Of a stretch of 64,000 nt of DNA, positions 48,343-57,516 are shown piece by piece (position 1 is the stretch's first letter; the number at the start of each line of letters is the position of its first letter). The position numbers and the translations under genes were made by a program. Source of the DNA: Myxococcus stipitatus (GTDB lineage: Bacteria > Myxococcota > Myxococcia > Myxococcales > Myxococcaceae). The DNA lies in NCBI RefSeq assembly GCF_037414475.1, contig NZ_CP147913.1:4710001-4774000 (forward strand), read 5' to 3'. The notes below the pieces were generated by a model. That model worked only from the letters and a program-made list of their open reading frames with translations. It searched no databases and was not told the DNA's origin.

Positions 48343-48753
48343 TCAGCCGCTCTTGCGCAGGTTGGCGCCGCGTTGCTGGGCGACCCAGGTGTACGCTTCC
48401 GCCATCGTCTTCACGAACTCGGTGCGGAACTCCGTCTTGCCGGTGAGGAACATGCCCAGCGAGATGACCTTGCCGAAGGTCTGCTGCACCATGTCCGCGC
48501 CCACGTAGACGCAGCCCTTGAACCACTCCGCGCGGCTGTTGTCTGACAGGTACCGGCGCGCCTCCGCCTGGAGCTGCGAGCTGCCGATATTCGCAATCAA
48601 GTAGTAGGGCCCACTCTGGGCGGCCATCCCGTAAATCTCCACGGCGCGCTTCATGTCCTCCAGATTCAGCATGCCGCTGAACGAGGCCACCAGGACGTCA
48701 GGCGGCTCGTGATGAATCTGGTGCGTCCCGAACTTCCATTCCTGTTGCTGCAT
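48343..48753 (-). CDS. STAS/SpoIIAA-like protein, paralogue 1
   Basis: The 136-aa product is about as long as single STAS/SpoIIAA-like proteins. It reads EWKFGTHQIHHEPPDVLVAS at the start and then FSGMLNLEDMKRAVEIYGMA, PYYLIANIGSSQLQAEARRY and EWFKGCVYVGADMVQQTFGK. The fold assignment is inference from the beta-strand/helix order and the 'G..t.ed' pattern. The next gene on the same strand is clearly a paralogue. The start follows the region before MQQQEW; an upstream extension lacks similarity. Confidence 0.8.
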   Translation of the reverse strand: MQQQEWKFGTHQIHHEPPDVLVASFSGMLNLEDMKRAVEIYGMAAQSGPYYLIANIGSSQLQAEARRYLSDNSRAEWFKGCVYVGADMVQQTFGKVISLGMFLTGKTEFRTEFVKTMAEAYTWVAQQRGANLRKSG

Positions 48754-48904
48754 GGGCACTCCCTTGTTCAGACGACACAAAGCATACTGGCCGTGTGGAC
48801 CGGGAGCGAGAATCCAGTCTTCTCTATCAAACAAGGACTTTCGGAGGGGCCTGGGTCCGATAGGGAACAGCGGGGGTGTCAGGCTTTACACAGGGGCGTG
48901 AGGG

Positions 48905-49324
48905 TCAACCTGCCTTGCGCTGGCTGCGCGCGCGGTTCTGCTGGACCCACGCGTTGGCGTCCTCGAGCGTCTTGACGAAGGTGGTCTCGAAGCTGCTCTT
49001 ACCGGTGAAGAGCATGGCGAGGGAGATGGCCTTGCCGAAGGTCTGCTGGACGATGTCGGCGCCCACGTAGACGCAGCCCTTGAACCACTCGCTGCGGTTG
49101 TTCTCGGAGAGGTAGCGGCGGCCGGTGGCGTCGAGTTGGGCGCGGCCAATCTCCGCGACGATGTAGTAGGGGCCGACGAGGGTGAAGACCTCTTTGTAGA
49201 TTTCGCAGGTGCGCTTCACCTCATCCATCGTGATGGTGCCGATGAAGGTTGCCACCGCGATGTCGGGAGGCTCGATGCGAACCCGATGCGTGCCGAACGT
49301 CCACTCCCGAGGTTTCTCCGCCAT
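48905..49324 (-). CDS. STAS/SpoIIAA-like protein, paralogue 2
   Basis: The 139-aa product is a tandem copy of the gene at 48343: it shares EWTFGTHRV, IEPPDIAVATFIGTITMDEV, GPYYIVAEIG, EWFKGCVYVGADIVQQTFGK and the ending pattern FVKTLEDANAWVQQNRA. Identity by eye is roughly half. The two are 151 bp apart on the same strand, this one upstream. They probably regulate or bind a common partner; no sigma factor or kinase is adjacent to show which. Confidence 0.82.
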   Translation of the reverse strand: MAEKPREWTFGTHRVRIEPPDIAVATFIGTITMDEVKRTCEIYKEVFTLVGPYYIVAEIGRAQLDATGRRYLSENNRSEWFKGCVYVGADIVQQTFGKAISLAMLFTGKSSFETTFVKTLEDANAWVQQNRARSQRKAG

Positions 49325-49528
49325 GTCGTTCCCCGCCCAGAGATGCTGTCTGTCGGAAGCATAACGCTGGCTCGGGGGGCGGAGGCAAACCCACGCCCTG
49401 GGTTGTGCGCCCCCGTGGGCGGGGATGATGGGAAAGCACGGTTCCCCACGCCTGGACGGGTGGATTCATCCGCCAGGAGCGGCCGGCGGGAGGCACCGGG
49501 AACGTCCGATGCCTCCCGCGTCTGGGGG

Positions 49529-49747
49529 TTATCTGCCGCGGAAGGTGTTGCGGCGCGCGGGGCGCATCGGCGGGTTGGGACGAGACGAGGGGCGCTTGCC
49601 CGGAGGTGGCGGGAATGCGCCGGGGCGGCCGGGGCCTTTCCTTGTCTCCGGCTTGGGCTGAGAGGGGTTGTTCTCCTGCGGACGAGGAGAGGATTCAGAC
49701 ACACCGGGGCCGGCCCCGGTCAAAGGCTTGCGGTTATCAGTTGTCAT
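49529..49747 (-). CDS. small basic proline-rich protein
   Basis: The 72-aa product is Pro/Arg-rich and probably disordered (PRPQENNPSQPKPETRKGPG, PAFPPPPGKRPSS-like middle, then RPARRNTFRGR). No strong ribosome-binding site is visible and no family is recognised. It is kept because the frame starts cleanly at an ATG and the composition differs from neighbouring noise, but it may not be a gene. Confidence 0.45.
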   Translation of the reverse strand: MTTDNRKPLTGAGPGVSESSPRPQENNPSQPKPETRKGPGRPGAFPPPPGKRPSSRPNPPMRPARRNTFRGR

Positions 49748-50180
49748 ACACGGCGCTCGTGACAGCGAAATGGAAAGGAATGCACGGCGCCCCGCGCACT
49801 GCGCGAGAGAACAGGTGGACCTGGACGTACACGTCCGGACGCGCCTGGTGCAGGACCTCGGGAGCCGTGAAGCTATCTGGCGGGAGCGCTTCCTCGCGGC
49901 GGCACACGTGGCAGTGGCGACGGCCTTCCGTTCAGGAGGACGTCACCCCGCGCTCGTGGGCGCCAGTCAAAGGGGAAGCGTTGTGAGGAGTTCTCAGTGC
50001 ATGGTCAACGCGGTTGCCCGCGCTGCCTTGATATCTGCACGAGGTTCATGGGTAGCGCAAGTCTTTTCATGGGTGTGATGTTTCATCCCATCCATGTCGC
50101 CCGTGAGTGTTGAGCCGAGAACCCAGGCGTGCGGGCGAGCTTGACGGTCGGGTGTGTGGTTGGAGTCATGGGCACCACCC
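49748..50180. other. intergenic region upstream of sugar ABC operon
   Basis: No gene is supported in this 433-bp stretch, which should hold the operon promoter. TTCATGGGT occurs twice (50045-50053 and 50066-50074), 21 bp apart, i.e. two helical turns, a possible regulator site. A short dyad (ATGGG...CCCAT, 50069-50090) overlaps the second copy. Confidence 0.55.
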
Positions 50181-51461
50181 ATGGTCCGGACGCTCGTGTG
50201 CACTTTCGCGATGGGGTTGGCGGCGTTGCTGGCGCAGGGCTGCCAGCGCTCGCCGGAGAGCGGTCGAGGTGACGAGGGCGTGACGCGGCTGGTGTTGAAG
50301 TACCAGCCGCTGTGGGGGCCTCCAGAGCCCTTCCGTGAGCTCCTGGCGCGCTTCGAGCGGGAGAACCCCGGGGTGACGCTCGTCACCGAGGCGCTGCCGA
50401 ACTCCTCGGACCTGGCGCACCAGTTCTTCCTCACGGCGTTGGGAGGAGGCGCGGGGGACTTCGACGTGCTCATCGCGGACGTGGTGTGGGTGCCGGAGTT
50501 CGCGCGCGCGGGGTGGATTGCGGACCTGTCCGAGGCGTTTCCGCCCGAGCGGGTGCGAGCGGAGTTCCTGCCGGGGCCGGTGGAGGCCGCGGTGTTGGCG
50601 GGCCGGACGTACGCGGTGCCGTGGTACCTGGACGTGGGGGTGCTGTACTACCGGAAGGATTTGGTGCCTCGGGCGCCGCGCACGTACGCGGAGCTGGAGC
50701 GCTACGCGATGGATGCGAAGGCGCGTGTGCCGGGGTTGCAGGGCTTTGTGTGGCAGGGGCGGCAATATGAGGGGCTGAGCTGCAATGTCTATGAAGCGCT
50801 GTGGGGGCACGGTGGGCGGGCGCTGGGGGACGGTGGGCGTGTGTTGCTGGACACGGAGGCGGGGCGCGAGGCGTTGGCGTATCTGCGCGGATTGCTGACG
50901 AGGGGTGTGTCGCCCGAGACGGTGATGGCGTTCGGCGAGGAGGAGTCCCGGCGCGTGTTTCAAGAGGGCAGGGCGGCGTTCATGCGCAACTGGCCCTATG
51001 CGTGGAGCGAGGCGCAGAAGGAGGGCTCTCCGATTCGAGGCAAGGTGGGGATGGCGCCGTTGCCGACGGTGAGTGGTGAGCCTGGGTTTGGAGCGCTGGG
51101 GGGATATCAGCTCGCGGTGAACGCGAATGTGTCACCGGAGCGCAGAAGGCTCGCGGCGAAGCTCATCGCGCATCTGACGTCGCACGAGGCGAACCTGGTG
51201 TTGGCGGTGCATTACGCGCGCAATCCTCCCAGGAAGGCTGTCTATGACGACCCGAGATTGAAGGAGCAGGCGCCGTTCATCGCGAGCCTGCGCGAGATGG
51301 CGGAGCGGGCGCGCTCCAGGCCGGCGACGCCCTACTACAACCTCATCTCGGATGTGTTGCAGAGCGAGTTCTCGGCGGCGGTGGCGGGGCTGCGCACGCC
51401 CGAGGATGCGCTCCAGCGGGCCCAGCGGCAGGTGGACCACCTCACGGGGGAGGACCGATGA
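50181..51461 (+). CDS. ABC transporter sugar-binding lipoprotein
   Basis: The 426-aa product is a solute-binding protein of the carbohydrate uptake (CUT1, extracellular family 1) type. It has a lipoprotein signal ending in AQGC, then PFRELLARFERENPGVTLVT and FDVLIADVVWVPEFARAGWI, the usual pattern of maltose/trehalose-type binding proteins, and AAFMRNWPYAW near the ligand site. It delivers an oligosaccharide to the two permeases that follow. The ATG at 50181 is chosen; a GTG at 50154 is an alternative and neither has a clear ribosome-binding site. Overlaps the next gene by four bases. Confidence 0.92.
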   Translation: MVRTLVCTFAMGLAALLAQGCQRSPESGRGDEGVTRLVLKYQPLWGPPEPFRELLARFERENPGVTLVTEALPNSSDLAHQFFLTALGGGAGDFDVLIADVVWVPEFARAGWIADLSEAFPPERVRAEFLPGPVEAAVLAGRTYAVPWYLDVGVLYYRKDLVPRAPRTYAELERYAMDAKARVPGLQGFVWQGRQYEGLSCNVYEALWGHGGRALGDGGRVLLDTEAGREALAYLRGLLTRGVSPETVMAFGEEESRRVFQEGRAAFMRNWPYAWSEAQKEGSPIRGKVGMAPLPTVSGEPGFGALGGYQLAVNANVSPERRRLAAKLIAHLTSHEANLVLAVHYARNPPRKAVYDDPRLKEQAPFIASLREMAERARSRPATPYYNLISDVLQSEFSAAVAGLRTPEDALQRAQRQVDHLTGEDR

Positions 51462-52411
51462 GGCCCTTGGAGGAGCGGGGTGAGGCTCGAGATGGGGCGG
51501 CTCGTGTGGTGGCGGTGGAGCCGGTGAGGAAGCGAGGCGGGCGAGGGTCGTTGGAGCGGGAGCGCAGACAGGCGTACTGGCTGGTGGCTCCGGCGGTGTT
51601 GGTGTTGGCGGGGGTGGCGCTGTATCCGATTCTCGCGGCGATGTGGCTGAGCCTGCATCGCTTCATCCTGGTGTTTGGGGAGAAGCGCTTCGTGGGGTTG
51701 GGGAACTACGCGTACCTCTTGGGGGATGCGCGGTTCTGGTCGGCGCTGGGGAACACGGCGTACTTCACTGCGGTGGCGGTGTCGGTGGAGTTGTTGCTCG
51801 CGGTGCCGCTGGCGTTGCTGCTTCAGCGGGCGTTTCCGGGGCGCGGGTTGTTGCGCGCGGCGGTGTTGGTGCCGTGGGCGATTCCCACCGTGGTCAGCGC
51901 GCGGCTGTGGGCGTGGATGTTCAATCCGGATTACGGGCTCATCAACCGGCTGTTGTTGGGGGCGGATATCAACTGGCTGGGGGCGCCGGGGTATGCGTTG
52001 CACGCGGCCATCCTGGTGGACGTGTGGAAGACGACGCCCTTCGTCGCGCTGTTGGTGCTGGCGGGGCTGCAAGGGATTCCCGAGGACCTCTACCGGGCGG
52101 CGCGGGTGGATGGGGCTTCGGCGTGGCGGACGTTCCGCTCCATCACGTTGCCGTTGCTCAAGCCGGCGCTGTTGCTGGCGTTGCTGTTCCGTTCGCTGGA
52201 TGCGTTCCGGGTGTTCGACGCCATCTACGTGCTGACGGAGGGCGGGCCGGCGAACACGACGGAGACCTTGAGCATCTACGCGTACAAGACGCTGATGCGC
52301 TCGGGGGACTTCGGGTACGGGAGCGCGTTGTCGGTGGCCACGTTTGTCTGTGTGGTGGTGCTGGCTGCGGTGTGGCTGCGGTGGTTGGGGCGAGAGGAGG
52401 TGGCGCGATGA
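51458..52411 (+). CDS. sugar ABC transporter permease (MalF/UgpA type)
   Basis: The 317-aa inner-membrane protein has six membrane segments and the EAA motif that contacts the ATPase: EDLYRAARVDGASAWRTFRS, then ITLPLLKP. The N-terminal 35 residues are unusually long and Arg/Glu-rich. It overlaps the binding-protein gene before it and the second permease after it by four bases each, so the three are one operon. Confidence 0.94.
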   Translation: MRPLEERGEARDGAARVVAVEPVRKRGGRGSLERERRQAYWLVAPAVLVLAGVALYPILAAMWLSLHRFILVFGEKRFVGLGNYAYLLGDARFWSALGNTAYFTAVAVSVELLLAVPLALLLQRAFPGRGLLRAAVLVPWAIPTVVSARLWAWMFNPDYGLINRLLLGADINWLGAPGYALHAAILVDVWKTTPFVALLVLAGLQGIPEDLYRAARVDGASAWRTFRSITLPLLKPALLLALLFRSLDAFRVFDAIYVLTEGGPANTTETLSIYAYKTLMRSGDFGYGSALSVATFVCVVVLAAVWLRWLGREEVAR

Positions 52412-53220
52412 AGCCGCGTGTGGGAGTGGGGACGGCGCTGGCGGTGGTGGCGTTCCTGACGTTCTTCCTGGGGCCGTTCCTCTGGCAGGTGCTGACGAGC
52501 CTGTGGCCGGATGGGGAGCTGACCCGGCCGTGGCCGTCGCACCTGACGTTGGAGAGCTACACGAGTGTGTTGTGGGGGCGGCCCTTCCTGAGAGTGGTGT
52601 TGAACTCGCTGGTGGTGGCGGCGCTGACGACGGGGTTCTGCCTGGTGGTGGGGTCGGCGGCGGCGTTCGCGTTGGCGAAGCTGGAGTTTCGAGGCAAGGG
52701 GGTGTTGTTGAGCGCGGCGTTGGCGGTGAGCATGTTCCCGCCGATTGCGACGGTGAGCCCGCTGTATCTCATCCTGCGCGCGGTGGGGTTGAGGGACTCG
52801 TTGGTGGGGTTGGCGTTGCCGTATACGACGTTCGCGCTGCCGTTGACGTTGTGGGTGCTGACGTCGTTCTTCAAGCAGCTCCCGGATGAGTTGTACCGCG
52901 CGGCGCGAGTGGATGGGTGTACGCCGTTCCAGGCGTTCCGGCGGGTGCTGTTGCCCCTGGCGGCGCCGGGGTTGGCGACGACGGCGATTCTGGTGTTCAT
53001 CTTCTCGTGGAACGAGTTCCTGTATGCGTTGACGTTCCTGACGACGCCGGAGAAGCGCACGGTGCCGGTGGCCATCAGCCTGTTCGCGAGCGAGCACCGG
53101 GAGCCCTGGGGAGAGATTGCCGCGGCCTCCGTGGTGGCCACGCTGCCCCTGGTGGTCCTGACTGTGCTGTTCCAGCGGAGAATTGTGTCTGGACTCACCG
53201 CGGGGGCGGTGAAGGAGTAG
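52408..53220 (+). CDS. sugar ABC transporter permease (MalG/UgpE type)
   Basis: The 270-aa inner-membrane protein is the partner permease. The EAA motif is DELYRAARVDGCTPFQAFRR followed by VLLPLAAPGL, and FSWNEFLYALTFLTTPEKRT is typical of this half. It ends the operon; no ATPase gene follows, so the transporter must use one encoded elsewhere, as many CUT1 systems do with a shared MsmK/MalK-type subunit. Confidence 0.94.
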   Translation: MKPRVGVGTALAVVAFLTFFLGPFLWQVLTSLWPDGELTRPWPSHLTLESYTSVLWGRPFLRVVLNSLVVAALTTGFCLVVGSAAAFALAKLEFRGKGVLLSAALAVSMFPPIATVSPLYLILRAVGLRDSLVGLALPYTTFALPLTLWVLTSFFKQLPDELYRAARVDGCTPFQAFRRVLLPLAAPGLATTAILVFIFSWNEFLYALTFLTTPEKRTVPVAISLFASEHREPWGEIAAASVVATLPLVVLTVLFQRRIVSGLTAGAVKE

Positions 53221-53238
53221 GCAGACGGGTTGGAGTTG

Positions 53239-53259
53239 ACCCCTCGCTGGGGTGATTTT
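53239..53259 (+). terminator. possible weak terminator after ABC operon
   Basis: ACCCC-TCGCT-GGGGT forms a five-base stem followed by GATTTTC, 18 bp after the permease stop. It would separate the sugar operon from the kinase gene. The stem is short, so some read-through is likely. Confidence 0.5.
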
Positions 53260-53297
53260 CTTGGAGGGAGGGGGCGGGGTAAGTCTTTACGGGCCCC

Positions 53298-56200
53298 ATG
53301 CACAGTCCTCCGTCCGACCAGGTTGGCCCGTTCCGGTTGTTGAAGCGTCTTGATGGTGGAGGCATGGGCGAGGTCTTCGAGGCCATTCATGAGCCCACGG
53401 GGCAACGTGTGGCATTGAAGCGGCTCCGCCCCGAGGCGTCCGAGGATCCTCAGCTCGTGTCGCGCTTCCTCCAGGAGCGGCGGCTGTTGGTGGACCTGGA
53501 CATCCCAGATGTGGTGCGCGGCTTTCATGGGGGCGCGCAGGCCGACCCGTTGTTCCTGGTCATGGAGCTGCTCGAAGGGCAGTCGATGCGCAGGTGGATG
53601 GAGCAGTGCCAGGGGTCTGTGCCGCGTGAGGAGGCCCTGGCGGTCTGCTCACAAGTGGCTCGGGTGATGTCGAAGGTTCATGCGAGGGGCATCGTCCATC
53701 GGGACTTGAAGCCGGAGAACATCTTCCTCTGTCCCGATGAGAGCGTCGTGTCGGGGCGTCGCGCCAAGGTGTTGGACTTTGGCATCGCCAAGCTGCCTCC
53801 CATGCTGGGTGACGAACGTGCCGCCACCCAGGTCCATACCCATGACTCGGTGTTGATGGGGACGCACTACTACTCGGCGCCGGAGCAGATCCGGAGCCCA
53901 GCCACGGTGACGGGCGCGGCGGATGTCTACTCCCTGGGAGTGATGCTCTTCGAGCTGTTGGTGGGAAAGAAGCCCTTCGATTCGCAGGAGGTGGTGGAGG
54001 TCATCGCCGCGCACCTGGAGCAGGAGCCTCAGCACCTGGGGCAGTGTGTGCCGCCGATACCGGGCGAACTCTCCGCGTTCGTCGCGGCCATGCTGGCGAA
54101 GGCTCCCGAGGTGCGGCCGACGATGGCGCGGTGCTGTGACATGCTCGGTCGCCCGTGGACGTGGGCGGAGGACACCTGCCCCGTCCCTGGCTTGGCCCCA
54201 TTCAGGGAGACGCAGGCGGAGCTGTTCTTCGGCCGCGGGAAGGACGTCGATGCGGTCCTGGACTCCTTGAACGAGGCCCGCCTGGGCGCGCGCCGTTGGG
54301 TGCAGGTGGAAGGCCAGAGTGGCGTCGGAAAGTCCTCGCTGCTTCAGGCGGGGGTGTTGCCCAGGCTCGGGGAGCCTGGCCCCTTGGGGGCGCCGGGGTG
54401 GTGCGTGGCCGTGGCCCGGCCTTCCTACGAGCCGGTGCGGAGTCTCGCGCGGGCGCTCGCGAAGGTTTTCGGAATGCGGGATGTGGCGGGCGTCGAGCAG
54501 CGGCTTCGTCGAGGAGGTCCCGAAGCGCTGCGAACCCTGGTGCTGGAGCATGTGCCCAAGGAGACCTTGCTCCTGTTGGTGGTGGACCCACTGGAGGAAC
54601 TCTTCACATCGGGAGCGGCCGAGCAGCGGGTGTTGGATGAGCTGCTGGCGAACGTGTTGTCCGGCGAGGACTGCCGGGTGAGGTTGTTGACGAGCCTTCG
54701 CAGTGACTTCCTGCACCGGCTCGAGCTGCTTCCGGGCGTGTCCCAGCTGCTTCATCGTGCCGCGCGATACCCTTTGTTGCCCATGGATGAGGGAACGCTG
54801 GGGATGGTCGTCCGCGGCATGGCGAGTCAGGCGGGCCTTCAGCTGAGTGACGGGCTGGATGTCCGGATGGCGAGGGATGCGAAGGGAGAAGGTGGTGGGT
54901 TGCCGTTGCTGGGGCACGCACTGCGCTCATTCTGGGCGATGCGTCGTCGCGACTCGTGGGTGACACACGAGGACTATGACCGCATGGGGGGCGTGGGCGG
55001 TGCGTTGTCACAGCAGGCCGAGGAGCTCCTCGCGTCATTGGAGAAAGAGGGGCTCGAGCGTGCGAAGTGGTTGCTGCTGGGGTTGGTGCAGGTGGGCCGG
55101 GGCGCGCTGGATACGCGGCGGTCCCGTTCCAGGCGTGAGTTGTTGGCGGAGGCGGGTGGGGATGCGCTGGCCCATGAGGTGCTGCTGCGGTTGAGCGGGC
55201 ACTCGGCGGCGGGGAGTGAGTCCGGGCCTCGGTTGATTCTGTTGTCTGGAGAGAAGGAACTCGACGCTCAGCGAGTGGACCTGGTGCACGAGACGCTGTT
55301 GCAGCGTGTCGCCTCGATTGTCCGGTGGTTGGACGAGGAACGAAGGAGGCTGGAGCTTCGCGCGAATCTGGAGGACACCGCGAGGCACTGGGATGAGGCG
55401 GAACGGCCTTCGGAGGGATTGCCTCAGGGCACGCTGCTCGCGCAGTACAAGGAGGGAGGAGCTGGCGCACGCGGCATCAGTGCTCGCGCGGAGGCCTTTC
55501 TTCAGGCTGCGACTCGGATGGAGCAGCGTGGGGCGAGGATTCGCCGTGCGCGGGTGGTCGCGGCTGTCCTCGCGATGTGCGCGATGCTCGTCATCACGGT
55601 GCGCGCGGAGAATGAGCGGCAGCGGGCGGACAAGAACCTCATCCATGTCCTCAAGACGGCGAACAAGATTGTCTCGGATGCTGACTGGGAGCTGAGCTGG
55701 ATACCCAATACATTGGACGTCAGGCGGTCATTGCTGAGTGACCTCGCGGGCACCGTGAAAGGGCTGCCTGATGAAGAGCAACAGCGGCGCGAGGTCCTCC
55801 GTGTTCGGGTGAATACCGCCCACCGGCAGGGGGACATGGAGTTCTTGAACGGCTCGCTCCATGCCTCGAGCCAACATCTGGCGGTGGCGCGCGAGCTTCT
55901 GGAACAGATGTCCCAGCGGGGCTTCGAGGACGGGACCCTCCGGATGTTGTGGGCGTTCAATCATTCGAAGCAGGGGAAGGTCGACATGGCGGCGGGTCGG
56001 ATTGCGCGGGCACGGGCACGATTCAGTGATGCCCTGGAGTACTTCGAGGCGCAGCGAGTGATGCCTTCCGCCTCCGTTTCGGTCGATGAGAACAGGTCCT
56101 CGGCGGTGAGCTTGAGTGAGATGGCGGAGCTGGAGCTCTCTGAAGGACGGTTGGACAAGGCCATCGAATTGTTCGCTCAGGCCTTGCCTTTGTTCTCGCT

Positions 56201-56702
56201 GAAGGACACCACCTATGGGGACACACTCAAGGCCCAGGCATTGGCAAACCAAGCAGAGGCCTTGCGTCGAGCGGGCCGGCTCGACGAGGCCAGGCACGGG
56301 CTGAGTGAGGCCGTGGCTCTGGCGCGGTCCGAGGTCGAAGTGAAACCTGGGGACCACCACCGCAAGGGGATACTTGCGTGGGTGCTCGTTTGGACCGCGC
56401 GCCTCGCGGTAGACGAGGCTCGATGGTGGGATGCGGATTCGAGCTATCGCGAGGCGGAGCGACTGGGCGAGGAGGTGCTCGCGGGAGAGACGACCAGCAA
56501 GCGGTTTGCCTTGGTTCGCGCAGAGGCGCTGCTTGGGCTCGAGCAGTTGGATGTACGGCGAGGCAAGTTGACTCCCACGGATTGGCGCGGGCAGCGCTGC
56601 AAGCTGGTTCGTGAGTTCATCAAGCAGGATGCGGACGACGTGCGCTTCAAGGCCCTGGCGTGCGAAGAGGGGACCACTCGGAGGGGGGATGCGAATGAAT
56701 GA
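53298..56702 (+). CDS. Ser/Thr protein kinase fused to STAND NTPase and TPR region
   Basis: The 1134-aa product has four parts. Residues 10-285 are a Hanks-type kinase with all key motifs: GGGMGEVFEA, the ATP Lys in VALKRL, HRDLKPEN (Asp136), DFGIAK and APEQ. Residues about 300-700 are a novel-STAND (nSTAND1-like) NTPase with Walker A GQSGVGKSS (near 339) and Walker B LLLLVVDPLEELF. A membrane segment follows (VVAAVLAMCAMLVITV, near 752-770), then TPR-like repeats. STAND modules often sense invaders or cell damage. No clear ribosome-binding site precedes the ATG, so a leaderless transcript is possible. It overlaps the sigma-factor gene by eight bases. Confidence 0.92.
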   Translation: MHSPPSDQVGPFRLLKRLDGGGMGEVFEAIHEPTGQRVALKRLRPEASEDPQLVSRFLQERRLLVDLDIPDVVRGFHGGAQADPLFLVMELLEGQSMRRWMEQCQGSVPREEALAVCSQVARVMSKVHARGIVHRDLKPENIFLCPDESVVSGRRAKVLDFGIAKLPPMLGDERAATQVHTHDSVLMGTHYYSAPEQIRSPATVTGAADVYSLGVMLFELLVGKKPFDSQEVVEVIAAHLEQEPQHLGQCVPPIPGELSAFVAAMLAKAPEVRPTMARCCDMLGRPWTWAEDTCPVPGLAPFRETQAELFFGRGKDVDAVLDSLNEARLGARRWVQVEGQSGVGKSSLLQAGVLPRLGEPGPLGAPGWCVAVARPSYEPVRSLARALAKVFGMRDVAGVEQRLRRGGPEALRTLVLEHVPKETLLLLVVDPLEELFTSGAAEQRVLDELLANVLSGEDCRVRLLTSLRSDFLHRLELLPGVSQLLHRAARYPLLPMDEGTLGMVVRGMASQAGLQLSDGLDVRMARDAKGEGGGLPLLGHALRSFWAMRRRDSWVTHEDYDRMGGVGGALSQQAEELLASLEKEGLERAKWLLLGLVQVGRGALDTRRSRSRRELLAEAGGDALAHEVLLRLSGHSAAGSESGPRLILLSGEKELDAQRVDLVHETLLQRVASIVRWLDEERRRLELRANLEDTARHWDEAERPSEGLPQGTLLAQYKEGGAGARGISARAEAFLQAATRMEQRGARIRRARVVAAVLAMCAMLVITVRAENERQRADKNLIHVLKTANKIVSDADWELSWIPNTLDVRRSLLSDLAGTVKGLPDEEQQRREVLRVRVNTAHRQGDMEFLNGSLHASSQHLAVARELLEQMSQRGFEDGTLRMLWAFNHSKQGKVDMAAGRIARARARFSDALEYFEAQRVMPSASVSVDENRSSAVSLSEMAELELSEGRLDKAIELFAQALPLFSLKDTTYGDTLKAQALANQAEALRRAGRLDEARHGLSEAVALARSEVEVKPGDHHRKGILAWVLVWTARLAVDEARWWDADSSYREAERLGEEVLAGETTSKRFALVRAEALLGLEQLDVRRGKLTPTDWRGQRCKLVREFIKQDADDVRFKALACEEGTTRRGDANE

Positions 56703-57516
56703 GCTGACCTGGGCGAAGGTGTCATTCGAGGAGTTGCTGGCCCGTGCGCGTTCCGGAGAGAGTCTGGCGCGAGAGGAGCTGCTGCGCCGTTGTGTGGAGC
56801 GCGTGTGCCGGTTGGTGGAGGAGCCGAAGCGCAAGGCCATGGTCGAGAAGGTCGGCGCTCGTCTCTCCGACATCTCGCAAGACTCCCTGCTAAAGGTGTT
56901 TCAGCACCTCGACAGCTTCCAGGGAGGGACCGAAGCCGAGCTGTGGAGCTGGTTGAACCGCATCGTGAAGAACGAGGCCATCCAGACATACCGCCACAAC
57001 ACCCGTCAGCGACGGGACGTCACGGACACGGTTCCCCTGGACTCGAAGGATGCGCTGGAAGTGAAGGCCGGGGGACGAAGCCCCAGTCAGATGACCGCCC
57101 ATCAGGAGGAGTGGCGGCGTGTGCTCTCGGCGTTCAACTGGCTTGAGGAGCAGCAGCCGGACCAGCACCAGGTCTTGAGCATGTTCTACCTGGAAGAGCT
57201 CCCCGTGAAGGCCATCGAGGCGTCCCTGGGCAAGACGGAGAAATCCGTGGAGGGCCTCATGAAACGCGGTGTCCGCGCGCTGCGGAGCTACATGACCGAG
57301 GAGCCGGCCGAGGATGGCCCGCTGTCCCCCGAGGTCGCCGCGATGCGGAACGAGGCGGATGCCGCCTTCTGCCGCTATCTGCGACGCCGCGAGGCGGGCG
57401 AGAAGGTCGATGTGGAGGCGTTCGTCGCGGAGCATCCCTCGTGCGTGGAGGAGCTGCGGGGCATGCTGGAGTGGATGCCGAAGCTGCTCGCGTTGAACCC
57501 GTCCAGGAACTCCTGA
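56695..57516 (+). CDS. sigma-70 family factor with C-terminal extension
   Basis: The 273-aa product is an ECF-like sigma factor. Region 2 is seen in DISQDSLLKVFQHLDSFQGG and LWSWLNRIVKNEAIQTYRHN; region 4 in LSAFNWLEEQQPDQHQVLSM, EELPVKAIEASLGKTEKSVE and LMKRGVRALRSYM. About 65 extra residues follow, including AFCRYLRRREAGEKVDVEAF and AEHPSCVEEL, a pattern known from N-termini of bacterial Ser/Thr kinases. GGAGGGGGG before the ATG at 56695 supports the start. Its stop codon shares one base with the next kinase's start, so sigma factor and kinase are translationally coupled. It probably directs transcription of nearby or related genes. Confidence 0.9.
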   Translation: MNELTWAKVSFEELLARARSGESLAREELLRRCVERVCRLVEEPKRKAMVEKVGARLSDISQDSLLKVFQHLDSFQGGTEAELWSWLNRIVKNEAIQTYRHNTRQRRDVTDTVPLDSKDALEVKAGGRSPSQMTAHQEEWRRVLSAFNWLEEQQPDQHQVLSMFYLEELPVKAIEASLGKTEKSVEGLMKRGVRALRSYMTEEPAEDGPLSPEVAAMRNEADAAFCRYLRRREAGEKVDVEAFVAEHPSCVEELRGMLEWMPKLLALNPSRNS

